A DNA stretch of 64,000 bases, taken from positions 1 to 64,000 of the forward strand of contig NZ_JAFCLP010000009.1 of the NCBI RefSeq assembly GCF_018129405.1. Reading direction: 5' to 3'. Origin of the DNA: Bradyrhizobium iriomotense. Lineage in GTDB: Bacteria; Pseudomonadota; Alphaproteobacteria; Rhizobiales; Xanthobacteraceae. Both the position numbers and the translations under genes were made by a program. Position 1 is the stretch's first letter; the number at the start of each line of letters is the position of its first letter. The notes below the pieces were generated by a model. It made no database searches and was not told where the DNA came from. It worked only from the letters and a program-made list of their open reading frames with translations. Of the stretch, positions 7,081 through 14,227 are shown in pieces.

Positions 7081-8649
7081 TCAAATCTCCTTCTTCTGCA
7101 TCGCTCCCGCAATGTAATCCGCCTGCCGGATCGCCAGCGCGACGATGGTCAGCGTCGGGTTGCAGGCCGCGCCGCTGGTGAACTGGCTGCCGTCGGAGAC
7201 GAACAGGTTCTTGACGTCGTGGCTCTGCCCGAACTTGTTGACCACGCCGTCGCGTGGCTTCTCGCTCATCCTGACGGTGCCGAGATTGTGCGTGCTCGGA
7301 TAGGGCGGCGTCGGATAGGTCACGGTGGCGCCGACGGCGTCGTAGACGGCCGCGCCCTGCTTGTAGGCGTGAGCCCGCATCGCGACGTCGTTGGGATGAT
7401 CGTCGAAATGCACGCTCGCAACCGGCTGGCCGAACTTGTCCTTCACGACGGGGTCAAGCGTGATGCGGTTGGTCTCCTGTGGCATGTCCTCGCCGACCAG
7501 CCACATGCCGGCCATCCTGGGATAGCCGTCGAGTGCTGACGTGAACGAACGTCCCCAGGCGCCCGGATTGAGGAAGGCCGCCATGAAGGGCAGGCCGATC
7601 GACAGCGTCTCCATCTCGTAGCCGCCGACGAAGCCGCGCTTCGGGTTGTTGGCGGCTTCATCACGGATGATGCCGGCCATGGTGGTGCCGCGATACATAT
7701 GCACCGACTTCTCGAACACGGCATAGACGCTGCCGGTCATGTGGCGCATGTAGTTGCGGCCGACCTGTCCTGATGAATTGGCGAGGCCGTCGGGGAACAT
7801 GGTCGAGGCGCTGTTGAGCAAGAGCCGCGGGCTCTCGATCGAATTGCCGGCCACCGCGACGATGCGCGCCTTCTGGCGCTGCATGGCGCCGGTCTCGTCG
7901 GCGTAGACGACGCCGGTCACCTTGCCGCTGGAATCATGCTCGATCTTGACCGCCATGCTGCTCGGCCGGACTTCGAGATTGCCGGTCGCCTCGCCCTTGG
8001 GGATCTCGGTGTAGAGCGTCGACCATTTCGCGCCCGATTTGCAGCCCTGGAAGCAGAAGCCGATCTGCTGGCACGAGCCGCGTCCGTCGCGCGGCTGGCT
8101 GTTGATCGCCATGTTGCCGGTGTGGACGGTCTTGTAGCCGAGCCTCTTCGCGCCGGCCTCCAGCACCTTGAAGTTATTGTTGCCGGGAAGTCCGGGAATG
8201 CCGTTGGTGCGGGTCACGCCCATCTTGTTCTCGGCCTTGGCGTACCACGGCTCCATCTCCGCCAGCGTCACCGGCCAGTCCAGGAGATTGGCACCGGGAA
8301 TGTTGCCGTAGGCGCTCTTCACCCTGAACTCGTGCTCGTCGAAACGCAGCGAGGCGCCGGCCCAATGCGTCGTGGAGCCGCCGACCGCCTTGACGATCCA
8401 GGCGGGCAGGCCCGAGAAGTCCTTGGCGACACGCCACGTCCCCGATGTGGTGCGCGCGTCGGTCCAGGCGAGCTGGGAAAAGCTCTCCCACTCGTCGTTG
8501 ACGAAGTCCTGGTTCTCGATGCGCGGACCTGCTTCCAGGATGACAACCTTGACGCCCTTTTGCGCGAGCTCGTTGCCCAGCGTGCCACCACCGGCACCGG
8601 AGCCGACGATCACCACAACGCTGGAGTCGTTCAGATCGAATTTGGCCAT
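7081..8649 (-). CDS. GMC-type FAD-dependent oxidoreductase (gluconate/sorbitol dehydrogenase large-subunit type)
   Basis: A 522-residue flavoprotein. The N-terminal Rossmann motif is VVIVGSGAGGGTLGNELA followed by VVILEAGPR. The C-terminal substrate domain has STHNLGTVRMS, then NLFVSDGSQFTSGAACNPT and the catalytic histidine/asparagine region usual for GMC oxidoreductases. It has no signal peptide of its own, so it would ride out through Tat on the partner encoded 27 bases upstream (8677-9225). Together with the cytochrome c of the same operon this resembles the three-subunit membrane gluconate or sorbitol dehydrogenases, which oxidise sugars or sugar acids in the periplasm and pass electrons to quinone. 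The substrate cannot be told from sequence alone. Confidence 0.85.
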   Translation of the reverse strand: MAKFDLNDSSVVVIVGSGAGGGTLGNELAQKGVKVVILEAGPRIENQDFVNDEWESFSQLAWTDARTTSGTWRVAKDFSGLPAWIVKAVGGSTTHWAGASLRFDEHEFRVKSAYGNIPGANLLDWPVTLAEMEPWYAKAENKMGVTRTNGIPGLPGNNNFKVLEAGAKRLGYKTVHTGNMAINSQPRDGRGSCQQIGFCFQGCKSGAKWSTLYTEIPKGEATGNLEVRPSSMAVKIEHDSSGKVTGVVYADETGAMQRQKARIVAVAGNSIESPRLLLNSASTMFPDGLANSSGQVGRNYMRHMTGSVYAVFEKSVHMYRGTTMAGIIRDEAANNPKRGFVGGYEMETLSIGLPFMAAFLNPGAWGRSFTSALDGYPRMAGMWLVGEDMPQETNRITLDPVVKDKFGQPVASVHFDDHPNDVAMRAHAYKQGAAVYDAVGATVTYPTPPYPSTHNLGTVRMSEKPRDGVVNKFGQSHDVKNLFVSDGSQFTSGAACNPTLTIVALAIRQADYIAGAMQKKEI

Positions 8650-8676
8650 ATGCGTTCTCCTGAACCGTTGGGTGCG

Positions 8677-9225
8677 TTAAGCCTTCGGCAGCCAGTCGAT
8701 GTCGGCGAAGCCGCGATTGATGTAGCCGCCATGCTCGGCGGAGGAGCCCTCGTAGCCGAACCGCGGCCAGACCTCTTTCTGGTTGTAGAGCGAGACGATG
8801 AGGTCGCCGCGCACCTTCTGGAAGAAGTCGCTCTGTTCGATCTCCTTCAGCAGCACCACGCGGTCGGCTTCCCAGGGCACTTCGGCATAGGCGACCTTGT
8901 GGCGATCGCGCGCGTTCTGATCCAGCCGGCCGATGCCGTCGCTGATCAGCGATTTGACGGCGGGATCCTTGGCGGCCTTGCCGTCCCACGGCTTGATCGC
9001 GGTGATGTAGTAGCTGTCGCCGAGGACATCGTGCGGATAGATGTCGCGCGCGACCTTCAGCAGCGTCTTCATGGTCGCGGGCGAGAGCGCGCTCGCATCG
9101 TCGGCCCAGGCGCCTTCGATGCTGACGGCGACGCTGGTCGCGACCGTTACGACCGGCACGGCGGTCGCCGCGCCCTTGAGAAAGACGCGGCGGCTGTGCT
9201 TGCTTCGACGATCGACTTCTCTCAT
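8677..9225 (-). CDS. Gluconate 2-dehydrogenase subunit 3 family protein, Tat signal
   Basis: 182 residues. A twin-arginine signal is clear: SRRVFLKGAATAVP, then a hydrophobic stretch ending AWA near residue 41. The mature part (ALSPATMKTLLKVARDIYPHD..., VVLLKEIEQSDFFQKVRGD) is the helical small subunit of GMC-type dehydrogenases. Its job in the family is to carry the folded flavoprotein through Tat and to anchor it. It is followed by the GMC gene on the same strand. The start ATG 9225 has GGAGGAATG context just upstream. Confidence 0.85.
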   Translation of the reverse strand: MREVDRRSKHSRRVFLKGAATAVPVVTVATSVAVSIEGAWADDASALSPATMKTLLKVARDIYPHDVLGDSYYITAIKPWDGKAAKDPAVKSLISDGIGRLDQNARDRHKVAYAEVPWEADRVVLLKEIEQSDFFQKVRGDLIVSLYNQKEVWPRFGYEGSSAEHGGYINRGFADIDWLPKA

Positions 9226-9269
9226 GGCATTCCTCCGTAATTTTTGTGATTTGGTTTTTTGTGATGTGA

Positions 9270-9665
9270 TCAGCCGAAGCGTCCGCCCCGCTGGATCACC
9301 TCGATCTTGTAGCCATCGGGATCGCTGACGAAGAAGAAGCGCGCCAGCGTCCTGCCGTCGTGCTTGAAGTCGCGTAAGGGCCCCGGCGCGAGCTTCTCGC
9401 GCTCGAAGCGGGCATGCTCGGCGTCAAGATCCTCGACCGCCACGGCGAGGTGGCCGTAGCCGTCGCCGAGCGCATACGGCTCCTTGCGATCGAAATTCAC
9501 CGTCAGCTCGACCTCGAAAGGTGTGGAGGGATGACGCAGATAGATCAGGGCAAAGTCGGAAAACTTCAGATGGTCGGCGACCTCCAGGCCGAAGGCGCGC
9601 CTGTAGAAGTCGAGTGAGCGCGCCTCATCGAGCACGCGGATCATGGAATGAACGGGCTTTGCCAT
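9270..9665 (-). CDS. VOC superfamily protein, glyoxalase I-like
   Basis: 131 residues with two beta-alpha-beta-beta-beta units. MAKPVHSMIRVLDEARSLDF and FYRRAFGLEV are typical of lactoylglutathione lyase, as are the metal-site Glu in FEVELTVN, the His in GYGHLAVAVED, and DPDGYKIEVIQ near the end. It could be a glyoxalase I that detoxifies methylglyoxal or another VOC metalloenzyme. Its ATG directly follows the cytochrome gene's stop, and the Tat-subunit gene follows after 44 bases, so it is part of the dehydrogenase operon. That may mean it handles a reactive product of sugar oxidation, which is an inference. Confidence 0.8.
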   Translation of the reverse strand: MAKPVHSMIRVLDEARSLDFYRRAFGLEVADHLKFSDFALIYLRHPSTPFEVELTVNFDRKEPYALGDGYGHLAVAVEDLDAEHARFEREKLAPGPLRDFKHDGRTLARFFFVSDPDGYKIEVIQRGGRFG

Positions 9666-10052
9666 TCAGTGCTGCTCCTTGAGAAAGGCGATGATTGCGG
9701 CGCGCGTCTCCGGCTTGGCCTGCCGGTAGATCATGATCACGCCGGGAATGACGGCTTGCGGATCGGCCAGCCACGCATCGAGCCGGGTCTCGTCCCAGGT
9801 GAAATCAGCCTTGGCGAGGCCATCCGAATAATGGAAGCCTTCGACCTTGCCGGCGGGCCGGCCTACGACCTTGACCAGGGGCGGCCCTTGCCGCATCGGC
9901 TCCGACAGGCTCAGGGTGTGACACACCGCGCATTGCTGCTTGAACAATGTGGCACCATCCGGCGGCTTTGAGGCCGGCAAGGGCATTTGCGCACCGGCAA
10001 CCCGCACCACCAGCACCATCGCGGTGCACAATCCCAGCACGACTACGCGCAT
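9666..10052 (-). CDS. Secreted class I cytochrome c
   Basis: 128 residues from ATG 10052. The signal peptide (MRVVVLGLCTAMVLVVRVAGA) is followed by a single haem c site QQCAVCHTL. A Met ligand candidate lies in IPGVIMIYRQ before the last helix AAIIAFLKEQ. The open frame runs 47 codons further upstream, but those lack signal character. It is the first gene of the four-gene leftward operon and is a plausible periplasmic electron acceptor for the GMC dehydrogenase. It could equally serve a general role, since cytochromes of this length are common. Confidence 0.82.
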   Translation of the reverse strand: MRVVVLGLCTAMVLVVRVAGAQMPLPASKPPDGATLFKQQCAVCHTLSLSEPMRQGPPLVKVVGRPAGKVEGFHYSDGLAKADFTWDETRLDAWLADPQAVIPGVIMIYRQAKPETRAAIIAFLKEQH

Positions 10053-10255
10053 CGCCAAGAATCCGCCATCTCCATCAATGCGCGCAAACACTAGGCGCGG
10101 CCAAACATGCGGTGGTAGTAGCGGGCTGTTTCGCTGTGCGCGGACATGCTTGTGGGGTGTGATGTTCCGCGCTGCCTTATATGCGGAGCACAATTCCGCG
10201 AAAGCGCCGCGAAAACCCTAAACGTTCACCACACGACGCGGCTTGCATCACCATC
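10053..10255. other. Divergent intergenic region
   Basis: This is the space between the cytochrome operon (leftward) and the secreted protein gene (rightward). It should contain the operon promoter, but I see no convincing -35/-10 pair. Short alternating GCG-rich words (TTTCGCGGCGCTTTCGCGG on the minus strand) are present. No gene is apparent. Confidence 0.4.
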
Positions 10256-10334
10256 GCGCCGTTCGAACTCTCTACGCGATGAACCGGTCCGGTGCAGGCG
10301 AACGGCGCAGAAGGCAGCCGAACGGTTCATCGCG
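10256..10334 (+). promoter_or_regulatory. Structured leader with two interleaved perfect inverted repeats
   Basis: GCGCCGTTCG (10256-10265) pairs with CGAACGGCGC (10299-10308). CGCGATGAACCG (10275-10286) pairs with CGGTTCATCGCG (10323-10334). The arms alternate (A, B, A', B'), so the RNA can form a pseudoknot or must choose between two stems. A third option is CCGTTCG (10259-10265) with CGAACGG (10319-10325). The second stem ends nine bases before AGGAG of the small secreted protein gene starting at 10356. The arrangement resembles a translational switch, but the ligand, if any, is unknown. It could also be a protein operator. Confidence 0.5.
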
Positions 10335-10355
10335 AAAAAATCCAGGAGATAATGG

Positions 10356-10664
10356 ATGAAGTTGGTGAAGACCTCAGCAATCGCATGCGCTCTCGCAGCC
10401 CTCATTGCGACGCCCGTTCTCGCGCAAGGGACATCGTCTGGCACGAGGCCAGGCGGCACCGTGCAAAGCAAGCCGATGCAGGGGGGCGCGGCAGGCAGCG
10501 AAGATGAGGATCTCGGTGCGCAGCAGGGGGCTGCGGGCGAGAAGAGCGGTATGAAGTCGAGCAAAGGAACGAAGGGCGCGGTCGGAACCACGGGTAGCGC
10601 TGCGCACAAGGGAACGGCCGACGATGCCGCGACGGGCAGCGCAGCCCCGTCCAAGCGTTACTAG
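10356..10664 (+). CDS. Small secreted Gly/Ser/Ala-rich protein
   Basis: 102 residues. The signal peptide MKLVKTSAIACALAALIATP ends at VLAQ. The mature part is low-complexity and hydrophilic, rich in Gly, Ser, Thr, Ala and Lys, with no Cys and no domain I recognise, and is probably disordered. AGGAG at 10344 supports the ATG at 10356. The gene is preceded by the interleaved inverted repeats and followed by a strong terminator, so it is monocistronic and probably regulated on its own. No function can be assigned. Confidence 0.7.
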   Translation: MKLVKTSAIACALAALIATPVLAQGTSSGTRPGGTVQSKPMQGGAAGSEDEDLGAQQGAAGEKSGMKSSKGTKGAVGTTGSAAHKGTADDAATGSAAPSKRY

Positions 10665-10685
10665 TCTCGTCGGGTGAAACGACAA

Positions 10686-10716
10686 AACTCCGGTCGCCTT
10701 GCGGCCGGAGTTTTTT
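10686..10716. terminator. Bidirectional intrinsic terminator
   Basis: CTCCGGTCGC pairs with GCGGCCGGAG (one G-U pair) around a CTTG loop. A run of six T follows on the plus strand and AAAA precedes the stem, so the minus strand reads TTTT. It serves both the secreted protein gene and the converging arfB. Confidence 0.88.
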
Positions 10717-10726
10717 GCCGCGCCAA

Positions 10727-11143
10727 TTAGTCGTCGAAACCGCGCCCGCGCTTCGCCTTGACGTCGCTGCGGCGCTTCTTGCCTTCGAGCCGGCGCTGCT
10801 TGGAGGCGAAGGTCGGCCGCGTCGCGCGCCGCGGCGTCGGTCGCACCATGGCCTCCTTGAGGATTTCCACGAGGCGGTCGATGGCGTCCTGGCGGTTGCG
10901 CTCCTGGGTCCGAAAGCGCTGGGCGTGGATCACGATGACGCCGTCCTTGGTCATGCGCTGGCCGGCGATGCGGGCGAGCCGGATCGCCGCGTCCTCGGGC
11001 AGGGTCAGCTTGCGGGTGTCGAAGCGGAGCTGCGCGGAGGTTGCGACCTTGTTGACGTTTTGCCCGCCCGGGCCGGAAGCGCGGACGAAGCCGATCTCGA
11101 TGTCGTCCTCGTCGATGACGAGATCGCGGGATATCCGCAGCAT
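10727..11143 (-). CDS. arfB: Alternative ribosome-rescue peptidyl-tRNA hydrolase ArfB
   Basis: 138 residues from ATG 11143 (MLRISRDLVIDEDDIE). The catalytic GGQ is in ASGPGGQNVNKV, as in class I release factors. The protein lacks codon-recognition domains and ends in a basic tail (SKQRRLEGKKRRSDVKAKRG) that, in ArfB/YaeJ, enters the empty mRNA channel of stalled ribosomes. It therefore frees non-stop ribosomes independently of tmRNA. A GTG or ATG further upstream would add residues without family support. It lies downstream of, and on the same strand as, the M16 peptidase pair, with a gap of 120 bases. Confidence 0.92.
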   Translation of the reverse strand: MLRISRDLVIDEDDIEIGFVRASGPGGQNVNKVATSAQLRFDTRKLTLPEDAAIRLARIAGQRMTKDGVIVIHAQRFRTQERNRQDAIDRLVEILKEAMVRPTPRRATRPTFASKQRRLEGKKRRSDVKAKRGRGFDD

Positions 11144-11263
11144 GATGGCACCATTCGTGATGCCCGGACATACCGCGGACATCAGCCTTCAGCAATGGCG
11201 CTCCCAGCGAAACGCAAATGGCCGGGGCGAGCCCGGCCATTCAGGAAGCCTATAGAGCAGAGG

Positions 11264-12634
11264 TCAGTTCGATTTCGGCGCCGTGGCCGCCGGTTGCGCG
11301 GCGGCCTGCGGGGCGCGGCCGACGACGACCGTCAGCAGGCCCTGGCCCCAGAGCCGCTTGGCGGCCGCCTTGGCGTCATCCAGCGTCACTGCATCGACGA
11401 TGGCATTGCGCCTTTCGATATAGTCGATCGGCAGCTTGTCCTGCTGGTACTGCAGCAGCGCCTGCGCCAGCTTGGAGGAGGTGTCGAGCGCCAGCATCTG
11501 CGAGCCCTTGAGGTAGGACTTGGCCTCGTCGAGCTCCTTCTGCGTCGGGCCCTCCTCGGCGATGCGGCGTACCTCCTTCTCGATGGCGTCGATGGTGTCG
11601 CCGGCGCGGTCGGCGCGGGTGCCGGTATTGCCGATGAAGACCGCCGAATGCTCCATCCAGAGCAGCGATTCGAACACGGAATAGGCCAGGCCTCGCTTCT
11701 CGCGCACCTCGCGATAGAGCCGGGAGGACAGTCCGCCGCCGCCGAGGATGTGGTTGACGACATAGGCCGCCATGAAGTTGGGGTCGCTGCGCTTCACGCC
11801 GGGGCCGCCGAAGGTGATCACGGTCTGCGGCACGTCGAGCGGCACGAAGGCGCGCTGTGGCGGCTTGGCCGCGTCGACGTCGGGCACCGGCACGAGATTG
11901 GCCTTGGCGGGCAGGCCGCCGAACGTGTGGTCGAGCAGCTTGCCGAGGGTCGCAGGATCGACGTCGCCGACGACAGCGACTTTCAGCCCGTCCCTGGCGA
12001 GCACGCGGCCGACATAGTCCTTGAGGTCGGCGACCGTGATGGTCGGCACGCTCTCCAGCGTGCCGTTGCTCTGCCGGCCGTAAGGATGATCGCCGAAGGC
12101 GACCTCCAGGAACTTGCGGCTCGCGAGCGACGACGGATTGGTGGTCTCGCGGCGCAGGCCGGAGAGAACCTGCGAGCGGATGCGCTCGACGTCGACCGTG
12201 TCGAAATGCGGCGAGGTCAGCGCCATCCTGAGCAAGTCGAAGGCCTCGTCCTTGTTGTCGCGCAGCATGCGCAGGCTGCCGCGGAAGCTGTCGCGGCTGG
12301 CGCTGAAGGAGAGCTCGATGGCGCGGCGGTCGAGCCGCTCATGGAAGGTCTTGGAGTCGAGATCGCCGGAGCCTTCATCGAGCAGGTCGCCGACCAGATT
12401 GGCGACGCCCGACTTGTCCTTGGGATCCTGGGCCGAGCCGCCGGCAAAGGAATATTCCATGGCGATCAGCGGCACGGTCGCGTCCTGCACGAACCAGGCC
12501 TCGATGCCGCCGGGCGAGACCAGCCGCTGGATCTTTGCGGCCGCCTGCGACGGCGAGACGGTGGCGAGCGCGAGCGCCGCGCCGGTGACGAAAGACAGCG
12601 CGAAGTGACGCGCGCGGAGGAAAGGATAGGTCAC
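11264..12634 (-). CDS. M16 family peptidase, inactive-type partner subunit
   Basis: 456 residues starting at a GTG that overlaps the stop of the upstream M16 gene (GTGA). A signal peptide (ARHFALSFVTGAALALATV, cleaved near SQAAA) leads to two M16 domains. Where an active protease has HxxEH, this one reads GVANLVGDLLDEG, so the zinc site is absent. The C-terminal half keeps GGLSSRLYREVREKRGLAYS, the Arg/Tyr pair region that contacts substrate in the non-catalytic subunit of heterodimeric M16 enzymes. It probably pairs with the product of the upstream gene in the periplasm. Translational coupling supports a 1:1 complex. Confidence 0.88.
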   Translation of the reverse strand: MTYPFLRARHFALSFVTGAALALATVSPSQAAAKIQRLVSPGGIEAWFVQDATVPLIAMEYSFAGGSAQDPKDKSGVANLVGDLLDEGSGDLDSKTFHERLDRRAIELSFSASRDSFRGSLRMLRDNKDEAFDLLRMALTSPHFDTVDVERIRSQVLSGLRRETTNPSSLASRKFLEVAFGDHPYGRQSNGTLESVPTITVADLKDYVGRVLARDGLKVAVVGDVDPATLGKLLDHTFGGLPAKANLVPVPDVDAAKPPQRAFVPLDVPQTVITFGGPGVKRSDPNFMAAYVVNHILGGGGLSSRLYREVREKRGLAYSVFESLLWMEHSAVFIGNTGTRADRAGDTIDAIEKEVRRIAEEGPTQKELDEAKSYLKGSQMLALDTSSKLAQALLQYQQDKLPIDYIERRNAIVDAVTLDDAKAAAKRLWGQGLLTVVVGRAPQAAAQPAATAPKSN

Positions 12635-14025
12635 GAACGCTTCTCCTCGCGCTTGGTGGCAGCAGTGTCCTTGATCAGGTAGCCCGTCACCGAGCGCTTC
12701 TTCTCGAGCCATTTCTGCGCGACAGCGCGCACCTGCTCGGCGGTGACCGCGCGAATGCGGTCGGGCCAGCTCCTGATGTCCTCGATCGACAGGCCCGTGG
12801 TCAGCGCGCCGCCATACCAGCGCGCCAGCACGGCCTGATTGTCCTGGGCGTAGATCGCCTCGGCAATGAGCTGGGTCTTCACGCGCTCCAGATCCTCGGC
12901 GCGGATCGGGTTCTGCGCGATGTCGGCGATGACGCCGTCGATCACCTGCTCGACATCGGCGAAGCTGACACCGGGCTTGGGCGCGGCCGAGATCGCGAAC
13001 TGGGTCGGGTCGAGCGAGATGCTCGAATAGCTGGCGCTGGCGGAGACCGCGAGCGGCTTGTCGACGACGAGCGCGCGGTAGAGATAGGAGTTGCTGCCGC
13101 TGCCCATCAGCTGCGCCATCACGTCGAGGGCCGCGCTCTCGCCGGCTGCGGCCGTCGTTGCGGAGGGCGCCAGATAATAGCGGCGCAGGCTCGGCTGCTC
13201 CACGCGCGGGTCGGCCAGCGTGACGGTGCGCGGGGCGGCCGGCTCCGGCTCCTGCGGGCGGACGCGGCGCGCCGGGATCGCAGGCTGTGCCGGGATCGAG
13301 CCGAAATTGCGCTCGACCAGCGGGCGAATGTCGGCGGCCTCGACGTCGCCGGCGATCACCAGGATCGCGTTGTTCGGCGCGTAGAAGCGGCGGTAGAAGG
13401 CCAGCGCATCCTCGCGATCGAGCTTCTCGATTTCCTGGTGCCATCCGATCACCGGCCGGCCGTAGGGATGGTTGAGATAGAGCGCGGCCATGATCTGCTC
13501 GTTGAGCCGCGCCTCGGGATTGTTGGCGACGCGCATGTTGTACTCTTCGAGCACGACGTCGCGTTCGGGCAGCACGTTCTCGTCCTTGAGGATCAGGCCG
13601 GTCATGCGATCGGCCTCGAACTCCATCATGGTCGGCAACTGCTCCTTCGGCACGCGCTGGTAATAATTGGTGTAGTCGACCGAGGTCGAGGCGTTCTCGT
13701 TGCCGCCGACGCGAAGCACGGTCTGGGAGAATTCGCCGACCGGATGCTTCGAGGTGCCCTTGAACATCAGGTGCTCGAGGAAATGCGCGAGCCCGGATTT
13801 GCCCGGCGTCTCGTCGGCCGAGCCGACCTTGTACCAGATCATCTCGGTGACCACGGGCGTGCGGTGGTCCGGGATCACGACGACCTGGAGGCCGTTGGGA
13901 AGCGTGAAGCTGGCGGGTGGTGCCGATGTCACCGTGGTCTGGGCAACGGCGGCGCCGGCCGACAGGACACTGGTCGAAAGCAGCGCGGCAAGGAGGCAGG
14001 CAGCCGATCGGTTAGCGGACATCAT
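12631..14025 (-). CDS. M16 family zinc metallopeptidase, catalytic subunit
   Basis: 464 residues from ATG 14025, with AAGGA nine bases upstream; ATG 14022 is in tandem. A signal peptide (SANRSAACLLAALLSTSVLS) precedes the mature protein. The zinc motif HFLEH is in SGLAHFLEHLMFKGT, and the third ligand is expected about 76 residues further on, in MMEFEADRM. The C-terminal half (GSGSNSYLYRALV) is the second M16 repeat. Such enzymes degrade peptides in a closed chamber, and the alphaproteobacterial pair is periplasmic. It lies directly downstream of lspA and the gene at 14228, so it may act in envelope maintenance or signal-peptide turnover, which is an inference. Confidence 0.9.
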   Translation of the reverse strand: MMSANRSAACLLAALLSTSVLSAGAAVAQTTVTSAPPASFTLPNGLQVVVIPDHRTPVVTEMIWYKVGSADETPGKSGLAHFLEHLMFKGTSKHPVGEFSQTVLRVGGNENASTSVDYTNYYQRVPKEQLPTMMEFEADRMTGLILKDENVLPERDVVLEEYNMRVANNPEARLNEQIMAALYLNHPYGRPVIGWHQEIEKLDREDALAFYRRFYAPNNAILVIAGDVEAADIRPLVERNFGSIPAQPAIPARRVRPQEPEPAAPRTVTLADPRVEQPSLRRYYLAPSATTAAAGESAALDVMAQLMGSGSNSYLYRALVVDKPLAVSASASYSSISLDPTQFAISAAPKPGVSFADVEQVIDGVIADIAQNPIRAEDLERVKTQLIAEAIYAQDNQAVLARWYGGALTTGLSIEDIRSWPDRIRAVTAEQVRAVAQKWLEKKRSVTGYLIKDTAATKREEKRS

Positions 14026-14040
14026 GATCCTTATGACAGG

Positions 14041-14087
14041 CCGAGCCCGGATGTCCGGCTCGGAAGGCACGGTATGCTATACCGTGC
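14041..14087. promoter_or_regulatory. Two adjacent perfect dyads between the 14228 gene and the M16 pair
   Basis: CCGAGCC (14041-14047) faces GGCTCGG (14057-14063). GCACGGTAT (14067-14075) faces ATACCGTGC (14079-14087) with a three-base centre. They lie 15-60 bases upstream of the M16 start on the minus strand. Neither is followed by a T run, so an operator or mRNA hairpin is more likely than a terminator. Confidence 0.45.
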
Positions 14088-14227
14088 GGCTGAGGCTTCG
14101 CGTCACGAAGCAGAGAACTCAACGCTTAGGCAAGTTACTGATAAGCAATTTATAGACCGCGTCCGGCGTGCAGCCGCCGCCGGCGCCGGATTGGCGTCAC
14201 TCGGGATGTTGCGACGGACGAGGAACG

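Noticed and set aside
7936-9240. A 434-codon open frame on the plus strand
   Set aside because: Antisense to the GMC and Tat-subunit genes, which show clear motifs.
10715-12682. A 655-codon open frame on the plus strand
   Set aside because: Antisense to arfB and the second M16 gene, with no domain and a shadow-type composition.
12635-13444. Upstream extension of the second M16 gene in its frame
   Set aside because: It overlaps the catalytic M16 gene out of frame and has no family sequence. The coupled GTG at 12634 with a signal peptide is the better start.
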